This document shows, piece after piece, positions 1 through 11,159 of a stretch of DNA of 64,000 bases; within the stretch, counting starts at the first letter, position 1, and each line of letters starts with the position of its first letter. The stretch covers positions 89,212,547 to 89,276,546 of the forward strand of contig CAMGYJ010000005.1 of the NCBI GenBank assembly GCA_946122785.1. Reading direction: 5' to 3'. This stretch comes from Linum tenue (taxonomy: Eukaryota; Streptophyta; Magnoliopsida; Malpighiales; Linaceae). The notes under the pieces were generated by a model. The model had not been told where the DNA came from. It saw nothing but the letters and a program-made list of their open reading frames with translations, and did no database searches. The position numbers and the translations under genes were made by a program.

Positions 1-146
1 TGATCCTATATGAGGTCGACCGAATCCTTAATGAGGTCGACCAGATCCTATATAAGATCGACCAGATCCTATATGAGGTCGACCAGATCCTATATAAGGT
101 CCACCGAATTCTAAATGAGGTCGACCTAATCCTAACTGAGGTCGAC
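1..146. repeat. 21-bp tandem repeat, about 7 copies
   Basis: Seven consecutive 21-bp units end in a variant of GAGGTCGAC and start with a variant of CAGATCCTATAT. The first visible unit is cut by the window edge, so the array probably continues to the left. Most units keep the SalI-like GTCGAC core, and variation is concentrated in the middle of the unit. No coding potential is seen. Confidence 0.9.
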
Positions 147-574
147 CGGAAAGTGCAAGTCACCGTGACATGCATGTCACCGTAGGCACACCCTAAAATA
201 TAAATATTTATGTAACAACATTCTATAACATTTTTATCTCCTACATCCAATTTTACCATAAGCTCTTAATTAGTTAACTTTGACATAATAGTTTAATCAT
301 ATATTACTTTCTAAATTCTTATTTTGTTATTAGACCACACATTGTGAAAGATTTATGTAACAACATGTAACAACATTCTATGACAGTTACATAAATTACA
401 ATTCATCAATGTTATTTGGTATAACTTGATTTTATTATTAGAGCACACCTTATAGAAGATTTATATATTCTTCCTTAATTGTTCAAACATTGCGTAAAGG
501 TTATGGTCAAATAATCATTTTGCATGTATAAATTAAACAAAAATAATATATAATTCTTCCCTGATTAAACATTA
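147..574. other. AT-rich intergenic sequence, no gene seen
   Basis: AT-rich DNA with two partial copies of a block containing TTTATGTAACAACAT (near 210 and 350). No open frame, RNA gene or element boundary is supported. Confidence 0.6.
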
Positions 575-603
575 CTAGTTCTCATTGCCCGCGCTCCGCG
601 CTA
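575..603 (-). mobile_element. Helitron-like 3' terminus (minus strand)
   Basis: Read on the minus strand, a GC-rich hairpin (GCGCGGAGCGC, followed by GGG) is followed about ten bases later by CTAG and then T. This is the usual arrangement of a plant Helitron 3' end (hairpin, short spacer, CTRR, insertion before T). The body would extend to the right. No convincing 5' TC terminus was found, so the element's length is unknown. Confidence 0.5.
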
Positions 604-2801
604 GGACATGGAATTACAAAGACATACTTATCAAAGCATCAATATACACATAGTAATGGAGAGGAAAATATTCATAATTATGACTATCAAATTCACATCA
701 AATATCATAGATAAAATCATAAAATGTGGGTCGCTTTAACATCACAGTGATTACTTTCAAAACCTTTCACTAATTGACATACTTAATAAGTAAAGTAAAC
801 AAAAATGGAAAATGCATATCTATAAGTGAAAATACAACAGCCATTCAAATAGAGTGAGTCATGCTTTATAGATTGTTCTACATTGATTTAAAGGTACCGC
901 AAATTAAAGCTAACTTGATAACAGAAAGGCATTGTACATGGTAATTATCCGAAGCAACCAAATTTTCCTTGGCATCCTTAGAGAAAAATAAAAATGGATA
1001 AGATTTGATTGGCCACAACGCAAAACGATACATTGGTTCTTCCTTTGTTGGCATTTTAAACCTTCAGAACGGATCATCTTGTGATAATGTCAACTACAAC
1101 TGCAAACAGATTTCTAGTTCATAGTCTCTCTACGGTCTACCACGTGGCAGTAGGTCATCGAATTCTTGGATCCTGATCGTCTCACTTTCAATTTAGAGTT
1201 ACAAACCTCCTATCAAATCCGTGGACTCATACACAAATGTTGTGCTAAACTGAAAGAGGGTACACTCTCAAGGAAATGTTACAGTTTGCAGATTCAAAAG
1301 CAAATCTACCACATTGCAAAGGTTGAAGACCATAAGAAGAGAAGGATAGGGAGCTGGTGAGTGGTGAGAGAGAGATGATGACAAAGACTCGCAACATTTT
1401 ATCATGGATGCTCTGAGAATCACACATAGGCTTACCACATCCATATCTTTTTCCTTGTAGTCCAAAACCCAGCTGCAGAAATTAAGATGTTGAAGACAAA
1501 CCACGGTATGTCAACGGCAAATTATAATTATTGAGATGAAATTAAGGGAACAACAAACTGAGGGCGCTGAATCTCAAAAGCCCAAAAAAAATGCAGAATT
1601 TGCAAACGTAAACCTGCAGATTTGTCGTGATCTGAAACTTTTGAAAAAACCCAGATCCATTGATCAACCTTGAGTTCCATTCATCTCCAAGTGCTAGGCG
1701 GAAGAAAACAGGACAAATAAGTGAACCTTCATTTTCAATTGATTGACAGGAAAAAGCGAGAAAGGATACAGACCCGGCAACTGTGAAGGTGGATACGATT
1801 CCCTTTTCGAGCAGCGAACATGCATCTTCTCGAATCCACTTTCCATATCCCTTCTATTTTGATTGGCTCTCTTCTCTTTGAAAGATCCATTGCAATCAAC
1901 CACCAGGCTCTAAAATAAATAAAAAATAACCATGCCATTTTAGAAATTTGTCATAAAAAAGAGAAGATGGATCATGAAGCCTGATGTTAGGAAGAAGATA
2001 AGTCACTACAATATAAATATTACCCTGATTTGATTTGTGAGCCAGTCCATGATCACCCAGCCTCCTTACGCTGAAGGCTAGATCTGAATGCTCCTTCACC
2101 TTGATAGTCCTTATCTATACAACAACCACAAACCCATCATCAAAATAAAGCTGAATTAAAATAGGAATTTAGCTAATTTGGGTTGTCCGTCGATCACTGA
2201 ACAATTTGAAACTCTTTTAACCCATCGCTGGCCTCGCTGATCTGAGGAAAAAAGGAAGATAAACGTGAGATACTTGCAAAGAAAGCCAAGAAGAATGAAT
2301 TGAGACTACTTGCCTTTGGGTTCCTCAGACAAATGGGTTCCCCAAAACCGCCACGGATATACGGTTTAAGATTTTCTTCTTCACCAGATGAGGCAGCCGA
2401 GCGACCTGTGCTATTGTGGCTTCATCTACACAGAAACGGATTCGCGAACAATCATAGTCCCCGGCAGGGCAGGCGATCGACGGCTTTGAGATCACTCCTC
2501 GAATCGGTAGAGTAGAGAGTAGAGAGAGGGGACTGAGAAAGAGAGAGAGCAAGGCTTCGCCGGCCTTATTTTAGTTCACAGAGAGAGAAAAGTAAACATC
2601 GAGAGTTGTGCCGGGTAGGTTAAATGAGTGGATCAAACTGAAAGACGAACGTGGCGCAAAGATTTACCAAGTAACACCAGCAAAATATCTGTAGCCCACC
2701 CACCAGCTACCTCAGCCTCTCTCTAACTGGAGTACTGGACACAATTCTCGATAAAAGCAGCAAAAGGTAGTGGCCTTCCCAGTTGGGAGAAGGGAAACAT
2801 A
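604..2801. other. Unassigned DNA with a possible transcribed exon
   Basis: About 2.2 kb without a recognisable gene. The minus strand at about 2310-2560 looks exon-like: a CT-rich leader is followed by a 75-codon open frame starting at 2552. The short open frames here match no family I recognise and overlap on both strands. It could be the 5' exon of an unknown or non-coding transcript, or host sequence carried by the Helitron-like element whose end lies at 575. No function is assigned. Confidence 0.3.
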
Positions 2802-3153
2802 GGGGTCGTTTGGAAGTTGCGATTGTTAAATAGATGTATTGTTGAGAATGCATGTATAATATTATACCTGTATTGTCTAATTTGATGCATTGTAGAATAC
2901 AACGTTTGGTATGTGTGATTTAGTATGTCGCATAAGCTAAAAGCTGAGACAAAACAATCTCAACTCAACTATCTCAACAATCACAACTTTTAGTTGAGAT
3001 ATAACAATCACTCAAAATGAGTGATAGTTTCTGTCACATCACAGAAACAATCCATGTATTGTTTCTGCTAAAAAAACAAAAAAACGATGCATTGTAAACA
3101 ATACATGCATAATGACAATCTCAACAAAACTATCACAACTTCCAAACGACCCC
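2802..3153. mobile_element. PIF/Harbinger-type (Tourist-like) MITE
   Basis: A 352-bp element with inverted ends GGGGTCGTTTGGAAGTTG on the left and the reverse complement on the right. It is flanked on both sides by ATA (2799-2801 and 3154-3156), a 3-bp target duplication. GGGG-starting ends with a 3-bp duplication fit PIF/Harbinger, although that superfamily prefers TTA/TAA. An 8-bp duplication, as for hAT, is absent. There is no transposase frame, so it is non-autonomous. Confidence 0.8.
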
Positions 3154-3510
3154 ATAGTTTGATGAGCGATCAATGCGGGTGAGCGTAAATAGAGGGCCCA
3201 CAAGCGATCAACATTGCCTCCAACCAGCAGTCCAAACGCAACCAACCTACAGCAATCTCATCAGGAACCAATCAGTGCTCCCCTGCACCCACCCACACCC
3301 AAGCCTAATCCCAGTTGTAACAGTAATTATGAGTCACAATGTGCAGTGAAAGGTCTCTGCATGTACAGTAAATGACCCATTAGTGGGTTTTCTTTTTTCA
3401 ATGTAGATCTTATGTAGGGATAGTTTTTAATTATGTATCTCTTACGTAAAACTTACATAAGTATCTTATCTTAATAATTTTTGAATTATTTGATTTCAAC
3501 TAAGTTTTTA
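3154..3510. other. Intergenic, no gene seen
   Basis: Mixed-composition DNA between the MITE and a Helitron-like end. Near 3420-3470 it contains imperfect inverted sequence around TTACGTAAAACTTACATAAG. No coding or RNA gene is supported. It may be the body of the Helitron whose 3' end is at 3539. Confidence 0.4.
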
Positions 3511-3539
3511 CCGCGGCATGGCGCAGGACAAAAAACTAG
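3511..3539 (+). mobile_element. Helitron-like 3' terminus (plus strand)
   Basis: An imperfect GC hairpin (CCGCGGCATGGCGCAGG) is followed by ACAAAAAA and CTAG, then T. This matches the Helitron 3' end pattern. It lies about 270 bp beyond the stop codon of the ORP gene. No 5' end was identified. Confidence 0.45.
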
Positions 3540-3808
3540 TTAAAATTAAAAACCAAAATAGTGTGCCAGAAACTCCTATCACTAAGTATCGCGGCAACTT
3601 CAACAAATACTTACACGAAAGCTATAGGATTACTTCACAAGGGAGAACACCAACGAAACTGAGATGGACAAACAAAAACTTCACCCTATGATGACCCAAC
3701 ATAATAATTCTGTAACAGTACTCCCAAATCAATCCCATTGACCTTCAGTAAAAATCAAACACTCGGATAAAAGCAACTATATGTTACACAGTCTAAGAAC
3801 TTAACTTC

Positions 3809-6800
3809 CTAAGGGCTCTCGTTTGGGTACTGCCATGGGTTGAATTCTAAGGACTGGATGTCAGTTACTTCTTCGACTGTATCCGAGGAGGTGTCTATTG
3901 CAGCCCGGTGTTCTGTATACTTGCCATTGTACTGGTATAGTTCCAAGTCGCCCCAAGGAGTCGGGTGGACTTCATTGGTTTGATCAAACCATTTGGGAGT
4001 GAATTGTTCTCCTTTAGCCTCTCTTAGCCTCTTCTCAGCTCGTTGTCTCTCCTCCAGTCTGAAATAACATTTAAGAACAATGGTTACACCTCACCTCCCA
4101 TATTTTGTCAATAAAAGAGGGCTTGATCATCACTCTGCCATTATTATTATATATATACACAAACCTGCTTTTCTCTGCACCGGATTTTGATAGGTCTCCC
4201 TTTTCAAGAGCATATCTATCAGGGCGTAGACGGGAATCTGAGGGCAATAACTTCTTGGGAGCAGTGTCGAAGCTGTTCATCTTGTGTGCAAAATATGTGT
4301 ACTGATATTTGTCATTTTTGGGAGCCTCTGCCACTCGCCACACCTAACAAAGTGCATAAACATCACCATACGTTCAATTTGCTTGTACAAAAAGTTCATA
4401 AGCCCATAGTCAAAATGTTATCTTGACTCGCAACCACATCTCAAACAGTCAGCAGCCAGTGTTCATTAAATCACATCTTCCGCATAAAATTGACACCATG
4501 GCAACGATCATCTTTGGTACACAAGAGTGAAGCCTAAGCTTTGGGGAAGCAGAAGATCTCAGAACTCGAAAATGTTTATAATTTATTAGGCTGTAGAAAG
4601 GACAAGCACCAAGTACCACAAAAGAAACCCTAAATGTCAGCAATATCAGTTGTGCCTATAAATAAAACAGAACCTCAACCTTAACCAGTGCAAAGTTCAA
4701 CACAAAAAAAGATTGATTAAGAAACACAGCATCCAGATGAAATTTATGTGCTACAGTAAAGACATATTACGTCTCTATCAGAAGTTCAAATATATTGCAT
4801 TCACCATACTAATAATCTTTTATGGTCCGCTGGGAAACAGAACATACCTCCTGTAGCTCAGTACCAGCACGCGGTTCTCCTTCCAGGTCACAGAGTTGAT
4901 AACTCATGGCTTCATTCCATTTCCCAGTCATCAATATCTTGGGTTCCTCATCAGCATTGTACACATAGCCATCCACTTCGTAACGGCCAGTTCTACAGGA
5001 GTTCAAACCAAACAAGAATGAGCGTAACATATTACAACCCTGATAGAATGCGTACACTAATCAAAAGATAAACCAGCCTTGAACTGTAAAATGGGCTTTT
5101 AAGAAAGGAAACGATGGATGAGCATTGCATATGAAGACAGTATCTTACCCAAACCATCCACAAGGTTGAAAGTACAATACGACTTTGTCCCCAGTAGTCA
5201 TGTTAGTCAGCACCATCTCCCCTGGTGAATCAATCCAAGTTCGTCCGAAGATTAAGTTGCTAACTTTTGTCAGGGGAGGCACCAAATCAAGGACCACACC
5301 ATCTCTCTTGAGGGTCACACGTGTCCTGCATTTCGCAATTTTCAAGCCAAAATAACTAAATTGTGCAGAACATTTCGACATACAACAGTTTGTAAAAAAA
5401 TTAAAATTCTCAGTCATATGCTATGAATAAAGACTTCTCTAATTTTATCAAAGGCTATGATTAAAGTGATTAAAACACCATGGCATCAAAATAAAAATAA
5501 CAGGGAATTGCAGTTCTTAACCAGGCAAGTATACAGCAGGATCCCACAATAAAAATAAATTATATCTAAGATTACTAAAATGGTTTATTGTCCCTTTGAA
5601 CAATAGTTAGAAAGCATGAATAACCAACTGCAATGTAAGCACTCCAAACTTCTCCTACCAATCACTCAATCCACCTATTTGGAGTATCCAAGTCCACAAC
5701 TTGGATTCAGAACATCCCTATTTTGCAAAAGAAATTGCATGTTGTCGAGACGTATAATCCAAACATGGCTAGCTCTATCTCTCAGCACTCACCAACATGA
5801 ACATCGTGCAATCAAGAAATATAGTCAGAACATGCTGCAAGTCTCTCTTATCACTCACCAACATGAACATTGCTATCAAGACATATAATCAAGCAACTCA
5901 GAAATTGGAATAGATTTAAGTCTGTTCATAGATATGCTAAAGTGAATAAAAGACTACTATCAACCATACCTTCCAAGAGGATAGATCTCAATTGAGTTCC
6001 CCAAAAATTTAGTCTTCACCTTGGAAGTTATATCATAAGTGAAATGCTCATTTTCGGCATGCCCAGCACTTATGGGAGGGTGATGGCTGACCTGTGAATC
6101 AAGACGAATGACAGCAACAAGAGTACTAATCATACATCCAATAAAGGAAAACCAATGCAGATAATTCAACCTTCAATTTCAGTTGCCCAAACTCATTCTT
6201 CAGGGATGGAGAACTCACTTGTTCTGATATGAATCTAATGCCTCCATGATTTGTAAGTTCATAAGTTTCCCCCAAAATTGGATTAAATGGCTTCCAAGTG
6301 CGTTGGAAAGCATAGTAAACAGAAATGAAGAATGATGCTGCAATGTGATACAGTATTAGGTCTCATGTGCAATCCACAAAAAAGGTGGATGGATGGAAAG
6401 AGAGGAAAGGGATAGAGGATTCACACCAGCATATACCAAACGCATGTGGGGATCATCACATTCATCTGCCAGATCTAACAGGTGGGAGTACTCCATCAAC
6501 TGTGAAAACAACCAAAATCTCGGTAAAAAATGTGATAAATCAGTAACAAGAATAAGATGCACTAGGTTTACGGAGGAAAGCAAACCTCGGCCATCTTCTG
6601 AACCATGGTCATTGGCTCAAAGATAATTACAGGAAGAGTGACCATTGATGTGACATCAGAGCCTATATATTTCTGCATCATCCTCCAATAACTGTCCCTT
6701 TCCTGTAGGGAAAAAAAAAAAAGAACAAAGGCAAAGAGATTAAACTACATTCCAACTAGCCAGAGCTTCAGATCAAAGTCAGCAGATACAGAGTGCCTTG

Positions 6801-7619
6801 CATAATTGTTGATTCCAACGGAGTAACTGACTACTGTTCCAAATCTTACACGTATAAACTATCACAGCCACATAAGGACTGTGGTTGAGCAGAGAGCAGT
6901 GTCTCATGGTGAGACTTGCAGCAATCTAACTTCGATAGTAAAAAAGAAACATATTATCCAAAATGGCGAAGATTGATATGCTATGAATTGCAAGGCTGGA
7001 TGCTGGCAAGGGTTTTTACCTCCTGTTTCCATCTCCCTCTCTTTGCTTCCTCCTCGGCATCTTCAGTTCCTCCTTCCGGGTTGATAACTTCCAGCCCTTC
7101 GTAACCCACTAACCTGGAACGATAGAAGCAGGAAACTCAGTCAATTGCTCAACCCTTCAACTGACACAAGAAGCTCAAGTTGAAAAGTTGGTAACACTCT
7201 ACGAAGCAGTAACTTAAGGAACAACAAACAGCAGAATCCGATATCTGGCAACTAATGAATCACAAGGACGTACTGATTCCGGTACTGAGAGGGCTTAATA
7301 TAGCAAGATAATATAAAACTTTGAGCATTGAAACTCGGATCCAATACAGAAATACTCAAATACTACATAAAATTGGGGAAAAGAGAGAACCAAAATAATT
7401 TCGAGAGCAGCTGCAGAAGCAATGCATCTTAATCAAAGACTGCAACAACATGGACAAGCAATTCGTAGCAAGTCAAATCAAGAAGGAGCGATAAGAGAAA
7501 GAAGACAGATCTCGGTACCCGTTCACTGATCTGGACATGGCGATGCCGATGTTGGAGAGACCGGAAGCGATGGAGGCGAAGAATCCGCCACTGTTTTGCT
7601 TGGGATCATTAGGAGCCAT
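3809..7619 (-). CDS. ORP3: Oxysterol-binding-protein-related protein, ORP3 type, 10 exons, 458 aa
   Basis: Exons on the minus strand, 5' to 3': 7619-7519, 7113-7020, 6702-6586, 6499-6427, 6337-6219, 6091-5970, 5325-5149, 4992-4848, 4343-4165, 4058-3809. All introns are GT-AG, and the phases join without a break into 458 codons plus TAG. The protein is a bare OSBP lipid-binding domain with no PH domain, as in the short plant ORP3 subgroup. Recognisable segments include [12 protein letters not shown] (about residues 93-106), [13 protein letters not shown] (about 141-153), the OSBP fingerprint EQVSHHPP (167-174), and [13 protein letters not shown] in exon 7. The N terminus [14 protein letters not shown] followed by [19 protein letters not shown] is typical of this subgroup. 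ORPs bind and move sterols and phosphoinositides at membrane contacts. Arabidopsis ORP3a is held at the ER through a WFDE motif and a VAP-like protein; here the C-terminal exon has KWFDQ, so that contact is uncertain. The start is the first ATG, just upstream of the conserved N terminus. The paralogue (3A, 3B or 3C) is not resolved. No frame damage is seen. Confidence 0.95.
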
Positions 7620-8030
7620 AGCTTTGGGAGGAAAACCCTAAACCAAAATCCCCTCTCAGTCTTCTCGGCAGCTACAAGTGAGAAGTTCCGACGCCAGCGA
7701 TAGCTAGAGAGAGACGGCGAGAGAGAATCAAGAATCCGATTCAAATTCAATTATAAATTGCGTCCAAAAAGCGAAATATTATTAGAGATATATTTGAAAG
7801 AATAAAAATTGGGGAAACAACGTAGCAACGTTGTCAATTCGCGGGTCGATCCATTTTGATTCTGACTCGATGAGAAAAACAGGTCGTACGTAGTTGTCGG
7901 ATCGACCGCTACAAGGTACCGAGTTGGAGGTCAAATTGTGTCTTTTTTTCTTAGATTTGCGAAATGTGCCTATTTTTCGATTTTTCTTTTCGCCTAACTC
8001 AAACTTTGGAATCCTAAGTTGAACAATTGA
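7620..8030 (-). promoter_or_regulatory. 5' UTR and upstream region of the ORP gene
   Basis: The first 140 bp upstream of the ORP start (to about 7760) is rich in CT and in TCTC runs on the minus strand, as plant 5' leaders are. Beyond it the DNA is AT-rich, and the first transposon starts at 8043, so any proximal promoter has only about 420 bp before it meets repeats. No certain TATA box is called. Confidence 0.4.
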
Positions 8031-8042
8031 ATATATATATAT

Positions 8043-8447
8043 GGGGAGTTCTATGGTACCCAGGGTGAAATCCGGGGTACCGCATACCTTGAGTAAGAAA
8101 ACGCTATCTAGACCTCGAATTAGCAGAATTTTTCGGCATGATACTATACTTTAACCCTTAAAGATCAAAATCTAGGTCTTAATTCTCTAAATCTTGTACC
8201 CCAAGATCAATTTAATTAGAAACAATAATCGACGGTTATGATTCGTCCAAATATAGGCAAAAAAATCAATGTACCATCTTAGGGTTCATAGTTTATGATT
8301 TAGATGATTAGGACCTAGGGTTCACTCATTAAGGGTTAGGGTATAGTATCATGCCGAAAAATTCTGCTAATTCGAGGTCTAGATAGTGTTTTCATACCCA
8401 AGGTATGCGGTACCCCGGATTTTACCCGGGGTACCATAGAAGGCACC
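8043..8447 (+). mobile_element. Element A: (TA)n-flanked inverted-repeat element, 405 bp
   Basis: The two ends form an inverted repeat of over 100 bp. The left end reads GGGGAGTTCTATGGTACCC; the right end, read inward, is GGTGCCTTCTATGGTACCCC and then matches the left arm through GGGGTACCGCATACC and beyond. It lies between an (AT)n run ending at 8042 and a (TA)n run from 8448. There is no coding capacity. The (TA)n flanks recall the Micron type of MITE. A second copy (element C) lies inverted at 8952. Confidence 0.85.
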
Positions 8448-8465
8448 ATATATATATATATATAT
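8448..8465. repeat. (TA)n array between elements A and B
   Basis: An uninterrupted run of alternating A and T, 18 bp. Confidence 0.95.
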
Positions 8466-8877
8466 GGTGGCGTATTCGGCGCACCCACTTTTTCGGGTGC
8501 ACTCAGCGCACCCGCCTCATAATCATCATTCTAAGCATGCAATTCATGTCAAAATGGTATCAATTGTTGCTTATGATATTATGAACAATAAGCCCATGAA
8601 TTTGAAAAAAAATCATTTAAGATTTACTTTAATTTGAAGGATTTAGTATTTAGGGGTTTAGGGTTAGGGTTTAGGTTTACAGTTTGGGATTTTGCATTGG
8701 GATTCAAAATTGAAGGTTAAGGGGTTAGGGTAATAGATTGATTTGTTATGATTTTATGTCATATCATCATGTTAGATTGAGAGTACTAATTAAAGTTCAA
8801 AATTTGAAGTATTATGGACACTTTTAGAAATGGGTGCACTGAGTGCACCCAAAAAAGTGAGTGCACCGAAGTAGCCA

Positions 8878-8879
<2 letters not shown>
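8466..8879. mobile_element. Element B: (TA)n-flanked inverted-repeat element, 414 bp
   Basis: The left end GGTGGCGTATTCGGCGCACC and the right end (read inward GGTGGCTACTTCGGTGCACT) form inverted repeats of roughly 50 bp rich in GGTGCAC/GTGCACC. It differs in sequence from A and C but has the same (TA)n context. At 8651-8680 the interior holds a run of plant-telomere-like units (TTTAGGG variants). No open frame is supported. Confidence 0.8.

Positions 8880-8951
<72 letters not shown>
8880..8951. repeat. (TA)36 microsatellite
   Basis: Seventy-two bases of perfect TA repeat. Open frames running through it encode only Tyr-Ile repeats and are artefacts. Confidence 0.98.
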
Positions 8952-8953
<2 letters not shown>

Positions 8954-9354
8954 TGCCTTCTACGGTACCCTGGGTGAAATCCGGGGTACTGCATACCTTG
9001 AGTATGAAAACGCTATTTAGACCTTGAATTAGCACGGTTTTTGGGCATGATACTATACCCTAATCCTTAATGAGTGAACCCTAGGTCCTAATTATCTAAA
9101 TCATAAACTAAAAATCCTAAGATGATGCATTGATTTTTTTGCCTATATTTGGACGAATCATAACCGTCGATTATTGTTTCAAATTAAATTGATCTTGGGG
9201 TATAAGATTTAGAGAACTAAGACCTAGATTTTGATCTTTAAGGGTTAGAGTATAGTATCATGTCCGAAAGATCAGTCAATTCAAGTCATGGATAGCGTTT
9301 TCTTACTCAAGGTATGCGGTACCCGGAATTTCACCCTGGGTACCGTAGAACTCC

Positions 9355-9356
<2 letters not shown>
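8952..9356 (-). mobile_element. Element C: inverted second copy of element A, 405 bp
   Basis: Reverse-orientation copy of the 8043-8447 element and exactly the same length. It starts GGTGCCTTCTACGGTACCC and ends with the reverse complement of GGGGAGTTCTACGGTACCC. The interior keeps the motif TTGGACGAATCATAACCGTC found inverted in A. It is flanked by (TA)36 on the left and (AT)17 on the right. Confidence 0.85.

Positions 9357-9390
<34 letters not shown>
9357..9390. repeat. (AT)17 array between elements C and D
   Basis: An uninterrupted alternating A/T run. Confidence 0.95.
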
Positions 9391-9392
<2 letters not shown>

Positions 9393-11159
9393 TTCAGGCT
9401 AGCGTACACCTGACGTACGCTATACACCTGCATTCACACTCAAAAATTAATTATTAATTATAATCTTATTAATTATAATTATAGTAACCATTCGGTATGC
9501 TTAATCAATCATGTAAAAGTTCATTATATAAATTTTGATACCTCCTTTCTCCCAACAATGATTTGGAACACCTAAATTCTTTCTTCGATAAAAAAACACA
9601 TAAATTGTTTGTTTAAATTAAAAGAGTCAGCGAGTTTTACTTTTAACATTTCATCTGCTTTTATTTCTTCAATCAAACTTCCAATGATTATTTATCCTAA
9701 ACCGAAACTACTGTTTCTGCTTCACTTATTCGTTTTCATCTCTGAAAAATCGAATAGAAGAATCCAGTCACCCGAAACCAGAGGAGCCCTAAGCGACCTC
9801 TTCCCATTTCAATCCATCTGATTCTTCTTCAATTAGTCATTGTCGTGACCAAATCTTCATCTCCCAACTTTCTCCCTTCCTTTTATCAATCTATATCTCC
9901 CCTATCCCAACACAGGCAACATCATCGTCTTTGGAGCGTAAATTTTCCATCTCCCTAACCCAAACCAGACCAACCAATGTCTCTACTTTCTAGGATTCCT
10001 CAACTCTTCAGTTGGAATCCATGCTCTCTCATGCCATACGCAGCTGTCGATTGATCGATGAAGTCGATTTTCCAAGTGGACCTTCAAAGAGCGAGCTAAA
10101 TTCAAGCAAGCCGTTGAGGAAGACCATGTCGGGAGGTGCGGTATGTTCTCTAGAGAACAGAAGAGCAATTTTAGGTTCAAGGGGGTGAGAGTCGTTTGTT
10201 TGGGAAAACCTTGTTTTGGTATGTCCAGTAAAGCTAACTTTGGATCTTTGTTCTTAATAATCTTCGTGCAATTTCTAGTTGTTGGATTTCCAATGGATTT
10301 TGGGAGTCGCCGCTGCACCATTTTCTCCGTTTTCTTGGGATTTGGCTAAATGTTGCATTTGTGGAGGTAGTATTTTTCCGACGATCTCTTCTTCTTGTGG
10401 GCCCTGGAGAAGATTTAGGAAGAGAAAATATGTTGAATTGAGGGGAAGCCTTTTGTTATACAGGGTCTCGCTCTCATGTCAAATCCACGGATCCAAATTG
10501 AGTAAGAAATTGTTGCCCGCCCCTTAGAGAGAGCGCAGTAGCCAACAACAGGTAATTCAGGGTTTGTATGCTGAATTCGAATAGGAGAGACATGCTTGTA
10601 CCTCAGCTGCAAATGAGGCCATGTCTATGATTTTGAGGTTGCAGAGGAGAATACGGCCCATGACCAGGAAGAGCTAAGTGAAGGACTACGGTCTACGAGC
10701 ATAGGACGACATAAGGGCTTACAAAGGCTGAGGAAGAAGGTGGGATTATGTTCTTTTCATTCAATATTTTTAACAATTTGCTATTTAAGAAAGAAAGGAA
10801 GGGTTTATGGTTTTCAGTTTGGGTGATTATGTTGAAAAAGAAACTGAATCGAATCAGATTAACATATTAAAAAAATAGTTGGGGATTCTTCATGCTCCAC
10901 ACAATCTTTGGTGTTTAAAACTATGATTTAGAGAAATTAGAGACTATATTGTACATAATCGATACTTAAATGATTGATACAAGCAAAATGGATGGTAAAA
11001 ATTATTTGGGGACTACGGTGTACACAATAATTAATTAATTAATGTAGGTGTAATTTGTAATTAAATATACTTAAAAATAATTCATTTTTTAATTATAAAT
11101 TAATTAATAAGTGTGAACACATGTGTATAGCGTACGTCAGGTGTACGCTAGCCTTTGCC
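9391..11159. mobile_element. Element D: large (TA)n-flanked inverted-repeat element, 1.77 kb
   Basis: The left end (from 9391, GGTTCAGGCTAGCGTACACC) and the right end (to 11159, read inward GGCAAAGGCTAGCGTACACC) match as inverted repeats over about 50 bp, including ACCTGACGTACGCTATACAC. Both sides abut (AT)n arrays. It is four times longer than its neighbours because of unrelated interior DNA (about 9650-10720) that looks host-derived. No transposase is recognised, so it is probably non-autonomous. Confidence 0.8.
9650..10720 (+). other. Unidentified cargo inside element D
   Basis: The composition rises above that of the AT-rich arms. The stretch 9750-9960 resembles a CT-rich plant leader, and 10020-10320 has several open frames on both strands. 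None is longer than about 112 codons and none matches a family I recognise. It could be captured host-gene sequence. No product is assigned. Confidence 0.35.

Noticed and set aside
1..146. CRISPR-like reading of the 21-bp repeats
   Set aside because: The units are contiguous with no unique spacers, and the DNA is plant nuclear.
2799..3156. hAT origin for the 2802-3153 MITE
   Set aside because: The 8 bp on each side (GAAACATA and ATAGTTTG) do not match; only a 3-bp ATA duplication is present.
7523..7750. A 75-codon minus-strand frame over ORP exon 1
   Set aside because: It is in a different frame from the ORP start (ATG at 7619) and ends in the first intron boundary region; a shadow.
8790..9035. 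Open frames encoding long Tyr-Ile repeats on both strands
   Set aside because: They are produced by the (TA)36 microsatellite and have no real coding signal.
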